From Endozoicomonas ascidiicola (GTDB lineage: Bacteria > Pseudomonadota > Gammaproteobacteria > Pseudomonadales > Endozoicomonadaceae), in the NCBI RefSeq assembly GCF_001646945.1, contig NZ_LUTV01000004.1, positions 482,508-546,507 on the forward strand: a stretch of 64,000 nucleotides of DNA. The letters run 5' to 3'. Below, piece by piece: positions 37,063-46,726 of the stretch (positions are counted from its first letter, which is position 1; every line of letters begins with the position of its first letter). The translations under genes and the position numbers were made by a program. The notes under the pieces are model-generated. The model was not told the origin of the DNA, made no database searches, and saw nothing but the letters and a program-made list of their open reading frames with translations.

Positions 37063-38658
37063 ATGACGGATACCGCGTTACTGACCATTAGTGATCTCAA
37101 TATCCACTTTCAACAGGGTAGTGAAAGTACAGAAGTTGTTAAGAATGTATCTCTGCAGGTCAACGCCGGAGAAACCATTGGTCTGGTGGGTGAATCTGGC
37201 TCTGGGAAATCCATTACCGCCTTAAGCGTGTTGCATTTGTTAGCTGGCAATGCCAAGTGTACTGGCCGTATTGAATTTAACGGCGAATCATTGCTGGGAT
37301 TGTCACCGGACAAAATTCGCAAGATTCGTGGTCACAAAATCAGTATGATTTTTCAGGAGCCTATGACAGCGTTGAATCCTCTTCACAGCATTGAGAAACA
37401 AATTTGTGAAGTACTGGGTATTCATCTGGGTCTTACGGGCAGTGAAGCAAAAGCCAAAGCGCTGGAACTGCTCAAACTGGTGGGTATTAAAAACGCCCGT
37501 AGTCGTCTTTCAGCCTTTCCCCATGAATTATCCGGTGGTCAACGACAACGGGCAATGATTGCCATGGCACTGGCCTGTGAGCCAGAACTGCTTATTGCCG
37601 ATGAACCGACCACCGCTTTGGATGTTACCGTACAGCGGCAAATTCTCAGCCTGCTTCAAGATCTCCAGAAGAAACTCAATATGGCTGTGCTGTTTATCAG
37701 TCACGATCTGAATTTGATCCGTCATATTTCGGATCGAATTTACGTGATGAAAGAAGGTCAGGTGGTTGAAGAAGGCATCACATCGAAAGTATTTAAAAAC
37801 CCTGAGCACCCCTACACCATCGATTTACTGAACGCAGAGCCCGAAGGCAGTCCTCAACCTTTAGATAGTAATTGTTCCGAATTAGTGTCCGCTCAGGATA
37901 TAAAAGTCTGGTTTCCCATCAAGAAAGGGTTTTTCAAGAAAACGGTTGATCATATTAAAGCGGTTTCTAATATCTCACTATCAATCCAGCAAGGTGAAAC
38001 CCTTGGCATTGTTGGTGAATCAGGTTCCGGAAAAACCACCCTTGGCCTGGCGCTGCTAAAATTACAACACTGTGAAGGAGTGATCCAGTTTCAGGAACAA
38101 TCCATCGGAGATATGAATCAAAAGCAATTCCGCCCGCTACGTCGTGAAATGCAAATTGTGTTTCAAGATCCATTTGGCAGCCTCAGCCCAAGAATGACCG
38201 TTGCAGATATCATTGGCGAAGGGCTTGATATCCACCAGCTGGCAAAAGGCAATGAACGGGAGCAGCAGATTATTTCGGCTCTTGAAGATGTTGGCCTTGA
38301 TTCAAGTTGCCGCAACCGCTACCCCCACGAATTCTCCGGCGGCCAGCGACAGCGGATATCCATTGCCCGGGCACTGATACTCAAGCCAAAACTCATGATT
38401 TTAGACGAACCCACATCGGCCCTGGACAGAACCGTACAATCCCAGATTATTAACCTGCTGCGTGATCTGCAGAAAAAATACAACCTAAGTTATATCTTTA
38501 TCAGCCATGATCTGGCGGTGGTCAAAGCCATGAGCCACCGCATACTAGTGATGAAAGAGGGTGAAATCGTAGAACAGGGAGATACCCGACAGATTTTTTC
38601 TAACCCATCACAACAATACACCAGAGAATTGATCAGCGCCGCTTTCAGTGCTTATTGA
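37063..38658 (+). CDS. yejF: Peptide ABC transporter ATP-binding protein YejF (fused double ATPase)
   Basis: 531 residues holding two ABC domains. Walker A GESGSGKSITA and GESGSGKTTLG; signature LSGGQRQRAMIAMA and FSGGQRQRISIARA; Walker B LLIADEPTTALD and LMILDEPTSALD. It energises YejBE, which in E. coli imports microcin C and other peptides and in Pseudomonas (NppD) peptidyl-nucleoside antibiotics. Its last codons overlap the convergent RRM gene by 7 bases. Confidence 0.95.
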   Translation: MTDTALLTISDLNIHFQQGSESTEVVKNVSLQVNAGETIGLVGESGSGKSITALSVLHLLAGNAKCTGRIEFNGESLLGLSPDKIRKIRGHKISMIFQEPMTALNPLHSIEKQICEVLGIHLGLTGSEAKAKALELLKLVGIKNARSRLSAFPHELSGGQRQRAMIAMALACEPELLIADEPTTALDVTVQRQILSLLQDLQKKLNMAVLFISHDLNLIRHISDRIYVMKEGQVVEEGITSKVFKNPEHPYTIDLLNAEPEGSPQPLDSNCSELVSAQDIKVWFPIKKGFFKKTVDHIKAVSNISLSIQQGETLGIVGESGSGKTTLGLALLKLQHCEGVIQFQEQSIGDMNQKQFRPLRREMQIVFQDPFGSLSPRMTVADIIGEGLDIHQLAKGNEREQQIISALEDVGLDSSCRNRYPHEFSGGQRQRISIARALILKPKLMILDEPTSALDRTVQSQIINLLRDLQKKYNLSYIFISHDLAVVKAMSHRILVMKEGEIVEQGDTRQIFSNPSQQYTRELISAAFSAY

Positions 38659-38936
38659 TTAAATGATCTTGGTTTACGTTCAGAAGGTTGTTTTTGCTTT
38701 GCATCATTCACTTTGATGGGGCGACCAGCAACCTCTTTACCGTCCATTGCTCTAGCCGCTTCTGCTTCTGAGTCTTTTTCGAAAGTAATAAAGGCAAAAC
38801 CTCGGGAGCGATCTGTTTCGCGATCTCTCATCAGTTTAATATCTTCTATATCACCAAAAGATTCGAAAGCCTGTTCGAGGTCAACCTCCACTGCGGTGTA
38901 AGCGAGATTTCCTATGTATAAAGTCCTTTTTTCCAT
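38652..38936 (-). CDS. RRM-type RNA-binding protein
   Basis: 94 residues with one RNA recognition motif: RNP2 LYIGNL and RNP1 RGFAFITF with its aromatic residues, then a short basic Lys/Gln/Arg tail (KQKQPSERKPRS). Bacterial RRM proteins of this size bind single-stranded RNA, often in cold response; no specific target is known here. The ATG at 38936 fits the usual N-terminus; the frame is open to a TTG at 38948. It is convergent with, and overlaps, yejF. Confidence 0.9.
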   Translation of the reverse strand: MEKRTLYIGNLAYTAVEVDLEQAFESFGDIEDIKLMRDRETDRSRGFAFITFEKDSEAEAARAMDGKEVAGRPIKVNDAKQKQPSERKPRSFNQ

Positions 38937-39082
38937 GAGCCAGCTCAATTATCCAAATTAATCTATGGGCTTCTGATGCGGGGTATCTGGACCAGGTAAT
39001 GGTGCCAACCCTTAAAGATTCTCACATCATTAACTGACTGTCTACATTACTCAGAATTGACAACTGTTCCCATTGAGAAAGA

Positions 39083-39108
39083 CTTCCCCAGAATTGATTC
39101 TGGGGAAG
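39083..39108 (-). terminator. Intrinsic terminator of cysK
   Basis: A perfect 11-bp stem (CTTCCCCAGAA / TTCTGGGGAAG) with a 4-base TTGA loop lies 43 bases after the cysK stop on the minus strand, followed by TCTTTCTC. It stands between cysK and the RRM gene. Confidence 0.75.
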
Positions 39109-39150
39109 TTAAGAACTTCTGTGGTCAAAAAGCGTAACTCACATACACTA

Positions 39151-40122
39151 TTATTGAACAGTTTCGTTATCTGAAAAGACACCTTCAAATAGCGCGGTAG
39201 AAAGATAACGTTCACCAGAATCCGGTAAGACAACCACAATGTTCTTACCTTCATTCTCAGGCTTCGCCGCTACTTTCAATGCACCATACAACGCAGCACC
39301 ACAAGAAATACCCGCAAGAATGCCTTCTTCTTTCATAAGACGCTGGGCAGTTTCAATCGCATCTTCATTAGAAACTTGCTCAACCTGATCCACCAGCGAC
39401 AAGTCCAAATTACCGGGAATAAAACCAGCACCAATGCCCTGGATTTTATGGGGAGCCGGTTTTACGTCGTCACCAGCAATAGTCTGGCTGATCACTGGCG
39501 ATGCGCTTGGCTCTACAGCAACGGAGGTAATCTGCTTACCCTTGGTTTCTTTGATGTAGCGTGAAATGCCGGTAATGGTTCCGCCGGTACCAACACCTGC
39601 AACAAGAACATCTATCTCACCATCCAGCGCATTCCAGATCTCTGGTCCCGTGGTTTCTTCATGGATACGTGGATTCGCCGGGTTTTCAAACTGCTGAAGA
39701 AGAAGGAATTTCTCGGGATTCTCTGCCGCTATTTCTTTTGCCCTGGCAATCGCACCGGGCATGCCTTTTGCGGGTTCCGTAAGAATAATGGTTGCCCCAA
39801 GGGACTTCATGACTTTTCTTCGCTCAATACTCATGGAAGCAGGCATGGTTAACGTTAAAGGAATTCCCCGCGATGCAGCAACAAACGCCAGAGCAATCCC
39901 CGTGTTACCACTGGTAGGCTCAATAAGCTCCATACCCGGCTTTAGCTTGCCCGTATTTTCCGCATCCCACACCATGCTGGCGCCAATACGACACTTGACA
40001 CTCATGGCCGGGTTTCTGGATTCGAGCTTGGCGTAAATATTGTAACCTTTGCCTAAGCGGTTTAGCTTTACGAGCGGTGTGTTACCAATCGTCTGGGAAT
40101 TATCCTGATAAACCTGTGTCAT
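39151..40122 (-). CDS. cysK: Cysteine synthase A
   Basis: 323 residues. A PLP enzyme that makes cysteine from O-acetylserine and sulfide. The PLP Lys is in [10 protein letters not shown], the substrate loop is [11 protein letters not shown], and the PLP phosphate loop is [13 protein letters not shown] precedes the ATG. It is monocistronic, divergent from the moxR gene with a 247-base AT-rich gap in which I see no certain CysB site. Confidence 0.96.
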   Translation of the reverse strand: MTQVYQDNSQTIGNTPLVKLNRLGKGYNIYAKLESRNPAMSVKCRIGASMVWDAENTGKLKPGMELIEPTSGNTGIALAFVAASRGIPLTLTMPASMSIERRKVMKSLGATIILTEPAKGMPGAIARAKEIAAENPEKFLLLQQFENPANPRIHEETTGPEIWNALDGEIDVLVAGVGTGGTITGISRYIKETKGKQITSVAVEPSASPVISQTIAGDDVKPAPHKIQGIGAGFIPGNLDLSLVDQVEQVSNEDAIETAQRLMKEEGILAGISCGAALYGALKVAAKPENEGKNIVVVLPDSGERYLSTALFEGVFSDNETVQ

Positions 40123-40369
40123 TGTTACCTTTCCTATTATCGTTTCATATCAAGTCAAGCCACTGTCACTATCGAGCCGGAACATGTCTTATGATGTGAG
40201 GCTATACCTACTCCCCATTATCAGTAAAGTAAAGTAATTTAATTTTATAGAGTTAGACGATTTATCTATAACATGATCGCAACACTCGCAAAGGTAAATA
40301 CCTACCCAGCCCTTTCATTTTTGGGTAATCTTACGACCATCAAAAGCCAATAAAAACAAAGACTGATTT

Positions 40370-41209
40370 ATGAGCTTCAACAGTACCGACCAGTATATCG
40401 CCACTGAAGACCTGAAAATGGCGGTAAATGCCGCTGTTACCCTTCAACGCCCCCTGCTAATTAAAGGTGAACCTGGCACCGGCAAAACCATGCTGGCAGA
40501 GCAAGTCGCCAGCTCACTGGGTAAAGAACTGCTTCAATGGCACATCAAATCCACCACCAAAGCTCAACAGGGTTTATATGAGTACGATGCCGTTTCTCGG
40601 CTGCGTGATTCCCAATTGGGGGATGAACGGGTACACGACATCAGCAACTACATCGTCAAAGGGAAACTGTGGGAAACCTTTGAATCGAAAGAGCAGTCTG
40701 TCTTGCTAATCGACGAAATTGATAAAGCGGATATCGAGTTCCCGAATGACTTGCTTCAGGAGCTGGATAAAATGGAGTTTCATGTTTACGAAACCCAGCA
40801 AGTAGTCAAAGCTGTAAAACGCCCCATTGTGATCATTACCAGTAACAATGAAAAAGAACTGCCGGATGCATTTCTCCGCCGCTGTTTTTTCCACTACATC
40901 AGTTTTCCTGATGCCAACACTATGCGACAGATCGTGGATGTGCATTTCCCAAACCTACAGAAAAAACTGGTGGACGAAGCACTGGAAGTCTTTTTTGAAC
41001 TCCGTAACATTCCCGGCCTGAAGAAAAAACCGTCAACCTCTGAACTAATAGATTGGCTCAAGCTATTGAATTCTGATGATATTCCTGCAGACATCCTCCA
41101 AAATCGGGATACGCGCACAGCCATTCCACCCTTACATGGCGCTCTGGTGAAAAACGAACAGGATGTGTATCTCTTGGAACGTCTGGCCTTTATGAATCGT
41201 CGGGGTTAA
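40370..41209 (+). CDS. MoxR-family AAA+ ATPase
   Basis: 279 residues. Walker A GEPGTGKTMLAEQ, Walker B VLLIDEIDKAD, sensor 1 IVITSNNEKELPDAFLRRC with arginine fingers. MoxR ATPases act as chaperones that mature metal-cofactor or multi-subunit enzymes, with a VWA-domain partner. The partner gene begins 6 bases after its stop, so the two form one unit. The target protein is not evident. Confidence 0.92.
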   Translation: MSFNSTDQYIATEDLKMAVNAAVTLQRPLLIKGEPGTGKTMLAEQVASSLGKELLQWHIKSTTKAQQGLYEYDAVSRLRDSQLGDERVHDISNYIVKGKLWETFESKEQSVLLIDEIDKADIEFPNDLLQELDKMEFHVYETQQVVKAVKRPIVIITSNNEKELPDAFLRRCFFHYISFPDANTMRQIVDVHFPNLQKKLVDEALEVFFELRNIPGLKKKPSTSELIDWLKLLNSDDIPADILQNRDTRTAIPPLHGALVKNEQDVYLLERLAFMNRRG

Positions 41210-41215
41210 TCCGCC

Positions 41216-42391
41216 ATGCTGACGAATTTCTTTGACACCGTCAGAGCCTTTGGCGTGCCAGCAACGACCAGAGAATACCTTGATCTGCTGGCAGCTTTGC
41301 AATCCCATTTGGCATTTGCCGATCAGGACGAATTTTATCAATTATCCCGCACCATTCTGGTTAAGGATGAGCGTCATTACGACAAGTTTGATAAAGCCTG
41401 CCAGGCCTTTTTCAGTGGGCTTGAGTCAATGGACGATCTTCTGGAGGCGCTGATTCCGGAAGAGTGGCTTCGTGAGGATTTTATCCGTCAACTGTCCGAA
41501 GACGACAAAGCCAAGATTAAGACCATGAAGGACCTTCAAGAATTATTGGACACCTTCCGGCAACGTCTTGATGAACAGAAAGAGCGGCATCAGGGCGGGA
41601 ACAAGTGGATTGGTACGGGGGGCACTTCTCCTTACGGCGCTTACGGCTATAACCCTTCAGGCATTCGCATCGGTCAGCACGAATCTCGCCACCGAAAAGC
41701 CACGAAAGTATGGGATAAGCGGGAATTTAAAAATCTGGATGACAATGAACAGCTCGGCAGCCGCAATATGAAAATGGCACTGCGCCGGCTTCGTCGGTTT
41801 GCCAGACAAGGGGCTGCTGACCAACTGGATCTGGACGATACCATCCGTTCTACTGCCAACAAAGGCATGCTGGATATCAAACTGGTGCCGGAACGGCACA
41901 ACTCCGTAAAAGTTTTGCTGTTTATGGATATTGGTGGTTCCATGGACGACCATGTCCGGCTTTGCGAGGAACTGTTCGCCTGCTGTCGCACAGAGTTCAA
42001 GCATCTGGAATTTTATTACTTTCATAATTACCTGTATGAAAGTGTTTGGCAGGACAATCGTCGACGTTATCAAGAAAGAATCAACCTTTGGGATGTCATC
42101 CATCGCTATGGCAAAGATTATCGAGTGATATTTGTCGGCGATGCCGCGATGTCACCTTTTGAAATCACGTCACCGGGCGGCAGTGTGGAACATTTTAATG
42201 AAGAAGCCGGTTATGTGTGGATGTCACGGGTTCTGAATCATTTTGACCGTGTCGCCTGGTTGAACCCTTCTCCTCACGGAGCATGGCAGTACACCTCCTC
42301 TACTCAAATTGTGCAAAAGCAGGTAGAAGGCAAAATGTATCCATTAACCATTAACGGTTTGGAAGAAGCGATGGGCTGGCTGGCAGGGTAA
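41216..42391 (+). CDS. VWA-domain protein, CoxE-like partner of the MoxR ATPase
   Basis: 391 residues with no signal peptide, so cytoplasmic. The N-terminal half is helical and charged; a Gly-rich stretch (TGGTSPYGAYGYNPSG) lies at about 140-155. The C-terminal VWA domain begins at about 225 with an MIDAS-like LFMDIGGSMDDHVR, where the usual DxSxS has Gly in the first Ser position. It forms a MoxR-VWA chaperone pair. Confidence 0.9.
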   Translation: MLTNFFDTVRAFGVPATTREYLDLLAALQSHLAFADQDEFYQLSRTILVKDERHYDKFDKACQAFFSGLESMDDLLEALIPEEWLREDFIRQLSEDDKAKIKTMKDLQELLDTFRQRLDEQKERHQGGNKWIGTGGTSPYGAYGYNPSGIRIGQHESRHRKATKVWDKREFKNLDDNEQLGSRNMKMALRRLRRFARQGAADQLDLDDTIRSTANKGMLDIKLVPERHNSVKVLLFMDIGGSMDDHVRLCEELFACCRTEFKHLEFYYFHNYLYESVWQDNRRRYQERINLWDVIHRYGKDYRVIFVGDAAMSPFEITSPGGSVEHFNEEAGYVWMSRVLNHFDRVAWLNPSPHGAWQYTSSTQIVQKQVEGKMYPLTINGLEEAMGWLAG

Positions 42392-42405
42392 CACCTGCCC
42401 CCTTC

Positions 42406-43101
42406 TCAAAGTAGCGACTTGAAAAATGAATCAACCACTTCCGTTGCCGGCCCATAAATCTGTTCATGGAACAAAGAACCGTGATTCCCTGGCTCCAGAT
42501 TCAGTTCCACAGTTTTAGCGCCAGATGCGGCTGCCTCCTGAAAGAAACCCGCTGCCGGATAGACATTGCCTGATGTACCGATCGAGACAAAAAGATCGCA
42601 TGTCGACAGCGCCTGATAAATCTCATCCATCTGTAACGGCATCTCACCAAACCAAACGATGTGAGGACGAAGGTTCCCCGGAACACCACAGCAATCACAT
42701 GGAGTTTCTACCGTAAGATCTTGACCCCATGGAAAAACGTTATCTGTATCCTGGCACCGTACTTTCTTCAGCTCGCCGTGCATATGAATCAAATTTTGAC
42801 TCCCAGCCCGCTCATGGAGATCATCCACATTCTGGGTAACCAACAGAAAATCACCGGCAAACTGTTCTTCAAACTTAGCCAGAGCAATGTGGGCTTGATT
42901 AGGGTTTATCGTGAACAACTGCCGGCGACGATCATTATAGAATTTCTGAACCAGTTTGGGATTTCGGGCATAACCTTCCGGTGTAGCCACCTCTTCAATA
43001 GGGTGATTCTCCCAAAGGCCGTCACTGGCTCTAAACGTCTGAACACCGGATTCGGCAGAAACTCCGGCACCCGTCAATACGACAATTGATGAATAGTTCA
43101 A
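42406..43101 (-). CDS. cobB: NAD+-dependent protein deacylase (sirtuin, CobB type)
   Basis: 231 residues. Sirtuin signatures are [27 protein letters not shown], the catalytic His in [11 protein letters not shown], and the zinc Cys set ending [15 protein letters not shown] has the Tyr-x-x-Arg pair of SIRT5/CobB-type enzymes that accept succinyl and malonyl lysine. The start is a TTG at 43101 with AGGAG six bases upstream. It is 14 bases from, and convergent with, the VWA gene. Confidence 0.95.
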   Translation of the reverse strand: MNYSSIVVLTGAGVSAESGVQTFRASDGLWENHPIEEVATPEGYARNPKLVQKFYNDRRRQLFTINPNQAHIALAKFEEQFAGDFLLVTQNVDDLHERAGSQNLIHMHGELKKVRCQDTDNVFPWGQDLTVETPCDCCGVPGNLRPHIVWFGEMPLQMDEIYQALSTCDLFVSIGTSGNVYPAAGFFQEAAASGAKTVELNLEPGNHGSLFHEQIYGPATEVVDSFFKSLL

Positions 43102-43125
43102 AAATGCTCCTGCTCAAAAAAGAGC

Positions 43126-44511
43126 CTAACTACGGAAAGTGGCAATATATGACGCTATCTTGTGGCCGCCAGCGGGTACTTCCAGTTTAAGCTGGTTGTG
43201 TTTATCAAGAACGGCGCCTTTGACATCAGACAGCTTCAGCAAATTGGCATCCCGTTCCCGTAGCAGTAATGTCACGGATTGCTTTTGATCATTGAACACT
43301 TTCACATCCCACTTAACCTGTAATTCTTTATCTCCTTTCTGCTGCACTTCAACCCGAGAACGTTCAACCCGAACAGCAAGTGCTTCCGAGATGGGTAACC
43401 AAACGTCTTCACCGGCAGTGGCTTTAGGCATCCAGGACTGGCCACCAATCACTTCAACACCTGAGCTGTCTTTATCGTACATACGTAAAGGGGCAGGCGG
43501 TAAATCCACCGGTGCTTTAAACCGCCAGTACTGTGTTGGCCGCTCAGCCATAAGTGTGCCCCTGCCACCGTTGCGGCCGTAGGTGTCCAGAATATAATAT
43601 TTTTCCAGTGTCAGGGTTTCTGCCAGCAGATTTATCAACTCTCTGCTGTTGGCCGGAAGTGCTGTCTGTTTTGGTAATGGTGTTACCAGCACTTCTCCGA
43701 CTCGCTCTGATGGATTAGTGAAGTCTGCGGCCATGCTGGCTTCCATCATTTGCGCCTTTCTGTACATTCCAGGGGCAGTGGAAGCATCCCCGGAGACCAG
43801 TCGAATATTTGCATTACTGAAGTCGACGCTGGAGCTGTTTGAAAGCAATGCTTTCATTAATAGCAGCCCTGTTTGTGTCGTATTGCCTGTAGAGTTAACA
43901 CTTAACCGGTAATGGCTTTCATAACTTAGCAAAGGCGTAATATAAGACAGGTGCAGTTTTCCCGCGGTTTTTTGCTGTCCAAAATTGGCCGTATGGTATT
44001 TTAGATATTTCCCTTGGGTCTCCGACGGTTCACGGGATAAAACCCTGAGCCCCTGCGGGTCTTGATAGTCAACGAAATACTGCCTGCCATTATTCCCCTC
44101 AACCAGACCGACACCGTTCTGAAAGGTAGTTAACTTGCCCTGAACCGAAACATTAAGACCACTGCCAAACACTTCAACCGTCTTACCGACTAGCTTGCGA
44201 TAGTAGTTATCACGATCCAGCCCTCCCAGATACCAGGTGATCGTGTCAGGTCGAATGACATGGCTACCATCGCGATACTCAAGGCAGAGACTGCCATTCT
44301 GGCGGTTCATTGGTAATCCGGCTAACTCAAGCACACCTTGTTGATTCGGAAGCTTATTAAATGATTGTGCAATAAATGCTTTATCACGATACAGGGTAAC
44401 TGTGCTGGCTTTCGCCTCCGAAACGCTCAGCCTCCCCTCCACTTCTGAGCCAATCGTAACCCCTGAAAAAAAGAACAAGCAGCTCAAGATGCACAGCGAA
44501 GGTCGAAACAT
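43126..44511 (-). CDS. DUF4139 domain-containing exported protein
   Basis: About 461 residues with a signal peptide (CILSCLFFFSGVTIGS). The body resembles DUF4139 proteins: TVTLYRDKAFIAQSFNKLP...LELAGLP at the N-terminus, LSYITPLLSYESHYRLS and IRLVSGDAS in the middle, and a beta-rich end. Function is unknown; such proteins are predicted periplasmic or outer-membrane associated. I chose the ATG at 44511 with GAGGA upstream; 44532 is also in frame. Its stop lies 24 bases from the cobB start, in the same direction. Confidence 0.8.
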   Translation of the reverse strand: MFRPSLCILSCLFFFSGVTIGSEVEGRLSVSEAKASTVTLYRDKAFIAQSFNKLPNQQGVLELAGLPMNRQNGSLCLEYRDGSHVIRPDTITWYLGGLDRDNYYRKLVGKTVEVFGSGLNVSVQGKLTTFQNGVGLVEGNNGRQYFVDYQDPQGLRVLSREPSETQGKYLKYHTANFGQQKTAGKLHLSYITPLLSYESHYRLSVNSTGNTTQTGLLLMKALLSNSSSVDFSNANIRLVSGDASTAPGMYRKAQMMEASMAADFTNPSERVGEVLVTPLPKQTALPANSRELINLLAETLTLEKYYILDTYGRNGGRGTLMAERPTQYWRFKAPVDLPPAPLRMYDKDSSGVEVIGGQSWMPKATAGEDVWLPISEALAVRVERSRVEVQQKGDKELQVKWDVKVFNDQKQSVTLLLRERDANLLKLSDVKGAVLDKHNQLKLEVPAGGHKIASYIATFRS

Positions 44512-44629
44512 GATTTTTCTATCCTCGTTCATCAGGAAATATAAATTTATTCCAGTACTTTATAGTCTATTTATTAATATGTCTTTAATAAGAAATCACT
44601 TAGCCATCCATAGACTGACGATAAAAGAA

Positions 44630-44662
44630 AAGGTTCTTCTGCGATTAAACATGAAGAACCTT
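44630..44662 (-). terminator. Intrinsic terminator of fabY
   Basis: A perfect 9-bp stem (AAGGTTCTT / AAGAACCTT) with a 15-base loop lies 34 bases past the fabY stop on the minus strand and is followed by TTCTTTTATC. The 118 bases between it and the DUF4139 start hold nothing recognised apart from AT-rich sequence. Confidence 0.7.
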
Positions 44663-44695
44663 ATTGAAAAATAACGTTGGCAGGAAAGATTGAAT

Positions 44696-46534
44696 TTAAA
44701 AAGACCAGTAAGGGTTCTCAAGCTTCAGATTTACCGCCTTACCAAACCCTGGCACTTCAATTTTATCATCGGAAAAACTCAACGATGTGCCATCCAGAAC
44801 ACCCTCACCGAACTGGTAAATAGGGTTAACGGAGCGATCAAGACAGCCTCTCTCGTATTCTTCCTGCTGCGCGCCGACAGATTCATTGCGTTTTTGCCAT
44901 GAACTCATCGCCTGATCGCCATGCCGTGATAGCAGCATCTTTCTGGTTAATGTGGGGCTCAACAACAATGCCGTCGCATTATTACCACCAAAGCCCTTGG
45001 CATTGATCAATGCCAGGTCCATTTCAGACGGCGCCATCTCTCGGTGCTGCTGAAGAATGTTCAGATACTCCGAGCAAACGTCATCCGCCAGCCCGGTAAT
45101 CGTTTGAATGCCGGGAATTACGCCATACTTCCACGCTCCCAGGGTTGCCATGATCTGGTCACCACCAGCTGCGCCAATAGAATGCCCCAGATAACTTTTC
45201 ACGGCGGCCACAGGCCAGTTCTTGATACCAAACACCTTGGCTGTGTCGTTTAGAATCTGTGACTCTGTGACTCGATTCTGCGGAGTTCCCGTGCCATGAG
45301 CCTGGACAAAACTACGATGGCGCAATGCATCTTCACCGGCAATGGCTCTACCCATCGCGGCAGCTCTCGCTACGGTGAGATGGTTACCGGCACCTGGAGC
45401 GGAAATGGATTTTTTGAAGCCATCAGCATTGATGAAAACGTCTGCAACGGCACCCAGAATATCGGCGCCGATGTCCAGAGCCAGCTCATCATCCATTAAC
45501 ACCAGAAACTGAGACGATTCAGCAATAGTGAACCCGGCATTATTGCCAAAAGGTCGGCAAGAGCGACCCCAGTCCGGATTTTCACTGTCGGATAAACCAT
45601 CCAGTTGTCTCATAGCGGCATCAGTCGTCAGAGCTCCCATGGTGGAATAGCCTTCCAAAATTTCCGGTAAGATGGGTGCCTCACTGTTACCGACAATCAC
45701 TAAACGGCGACGACCACTGCGAATTTCCTGCAAACCCTGTTCAAGGTTGTAAAGCATGGTGGCACAGGCGCCCATACTGGTACCGGTATTCCCCAGAGAA
45801 CCAAGAATATAGGCATTGATAAAGTCCGCCGACATTTCCGCAAACCCAAGTGGACACTGCTTGGAGGTTACCCGCTTGCCCATCAAACGTGCCTGCAGCA
45901 TGCCGCCGTAACCGTTGTAATCCATCTGCCCCATGGCACTGCCGGAATATACGGCAATGTCATCCGGGCTGAGCTTTTGTTTCAGCCCTTGCCAGTCTAT
46001 GCCGGAAGAACCGATGGCATCGGATGCACCATAAACCGTCATGGCCAGCGAACGAGGGTGATTGCGGGATTGGTAAAGTTTTTCTGGCGAAAAACCACTG
46101 GGTAACTGCCCTGCCGCATTCACCGACGATTTGCGGGTACAAGGCACCAGCATCGGTTGTGCGTTTGAAATACGAACCTTTATACGACCACCGTTAAGCG
46201 GTTCCACCTGCCAACCTTCTGGTAGAGGGTCTGGTAGACGTCGGGCGCTGAGGACAATCTCGGTTCCCTCTTCCGCTTTTATGGCCTGATGAATATCAAT
46301 GGCATCACTATTGAACAGGTTCTTTTCCAGCCTGCGCACCAATGTGCCCGACAGAATAGCTTCACGACTCGTGTCTTCTGGCAGATTTCTCAGAACCCGC
46401 AATGCCTCAATGGTTTCTTTCTGAGCATTGCCCTCCAGGCTTTCCAGCACAAGTCGGCGATAGCCATGAAAACCGGACGTTCTGCCGGCGGGGCTAATGC
46501 CACCCTGGGCAACAATAACGGGTAATCTGGACAA
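44696..46534 (-). CDS. fabY: Beta-ketoacyl-ACP synthase FabY
   Basis: 612 residues, much longer than FabB/FabF (about 410) and matching FabY of Pseudomonas aeruginosa from its first residues (SRLPVIVAQGG). FabY condenses acetyl-CoA with malonyl-ACP to start fatty acid synthesis, replacing FabH. Nucleophile Cys in GACATMLYN, His in QAHGTGTPQN and His in YLGHSIGAAGG; KGFGGNNATA is the C-terminal thiolase-fold loop. The start is a TTG at 46534 with AGGAG six bases upstream. It is monocistronic and divergent from the AraC regulator. Confidence 0.92.
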   Translation of the reverse strand: MSRLPVIVAQGGISPAGRTSGFHGYRRLVLESLEGNAQKETIEALRVLRNLPEDTSREAILSGTLVRRLEKNLFNSDAIDIHQAIKAEEGTEIVLSARRLPDPLPEGWQVEPLNGGRIKVRISNAQPMLVPCTRKSSVNAAGQLPSGFSPEKLYQSRNHPRSLAMTVYGASDAIGSSGIDWQGLKQKLSPDDIAVYSGSAMGQMDYNGYGGMLQARLMGKRVTSKQCPLGFAEMSADFINAYILGSLGNTGTSMGACATMLYNLEQGLQEIRSGRRRLVIVGNSEAPILPEILEGYSTMGALTTDAAMRQLDGLSDSENPDWGRSCRPFGNNAGFTIAESSQFLVLMDDELALDIGADILGAVADVFINADGFKKSISAPGAGNHLTVARAAAMGRAIAGEDALRHRSFVQAHGTGTPQNRVTESQILNDTAKVFGIKNWPVAAVKSYLGHSIGAAGGDQIMATLGAWKYGVIPGIQTITGLADDVCSEYLNILQQHREMAPSEMDLALINAKGFGGNNATALLLSPTLTRKMLLSRHGDQAMSSWQKRNESVGAQQEEYERGCLDRSVNPIYQFGEGVLDGTSLSFSDDKIEVPGFGKAVNLKLENPYWSF

Positions 46535-46726
46535 ACCATACTCCTGTAAAATAACTTGCTCTGCATTCCATGGGAAAAGAGCATGACGGTAATCAGGGAA
46601 ATTACTTAAAGCGGAAAGTGACTATCAGTGTAATGGGTTTGTGTTAAACTTATCCGGACAGAAAAGACATTAACCCAGATAAAAAACCACTAAAACCTAT
46701 ATTGTTAACAACATATTGCTGAACTT

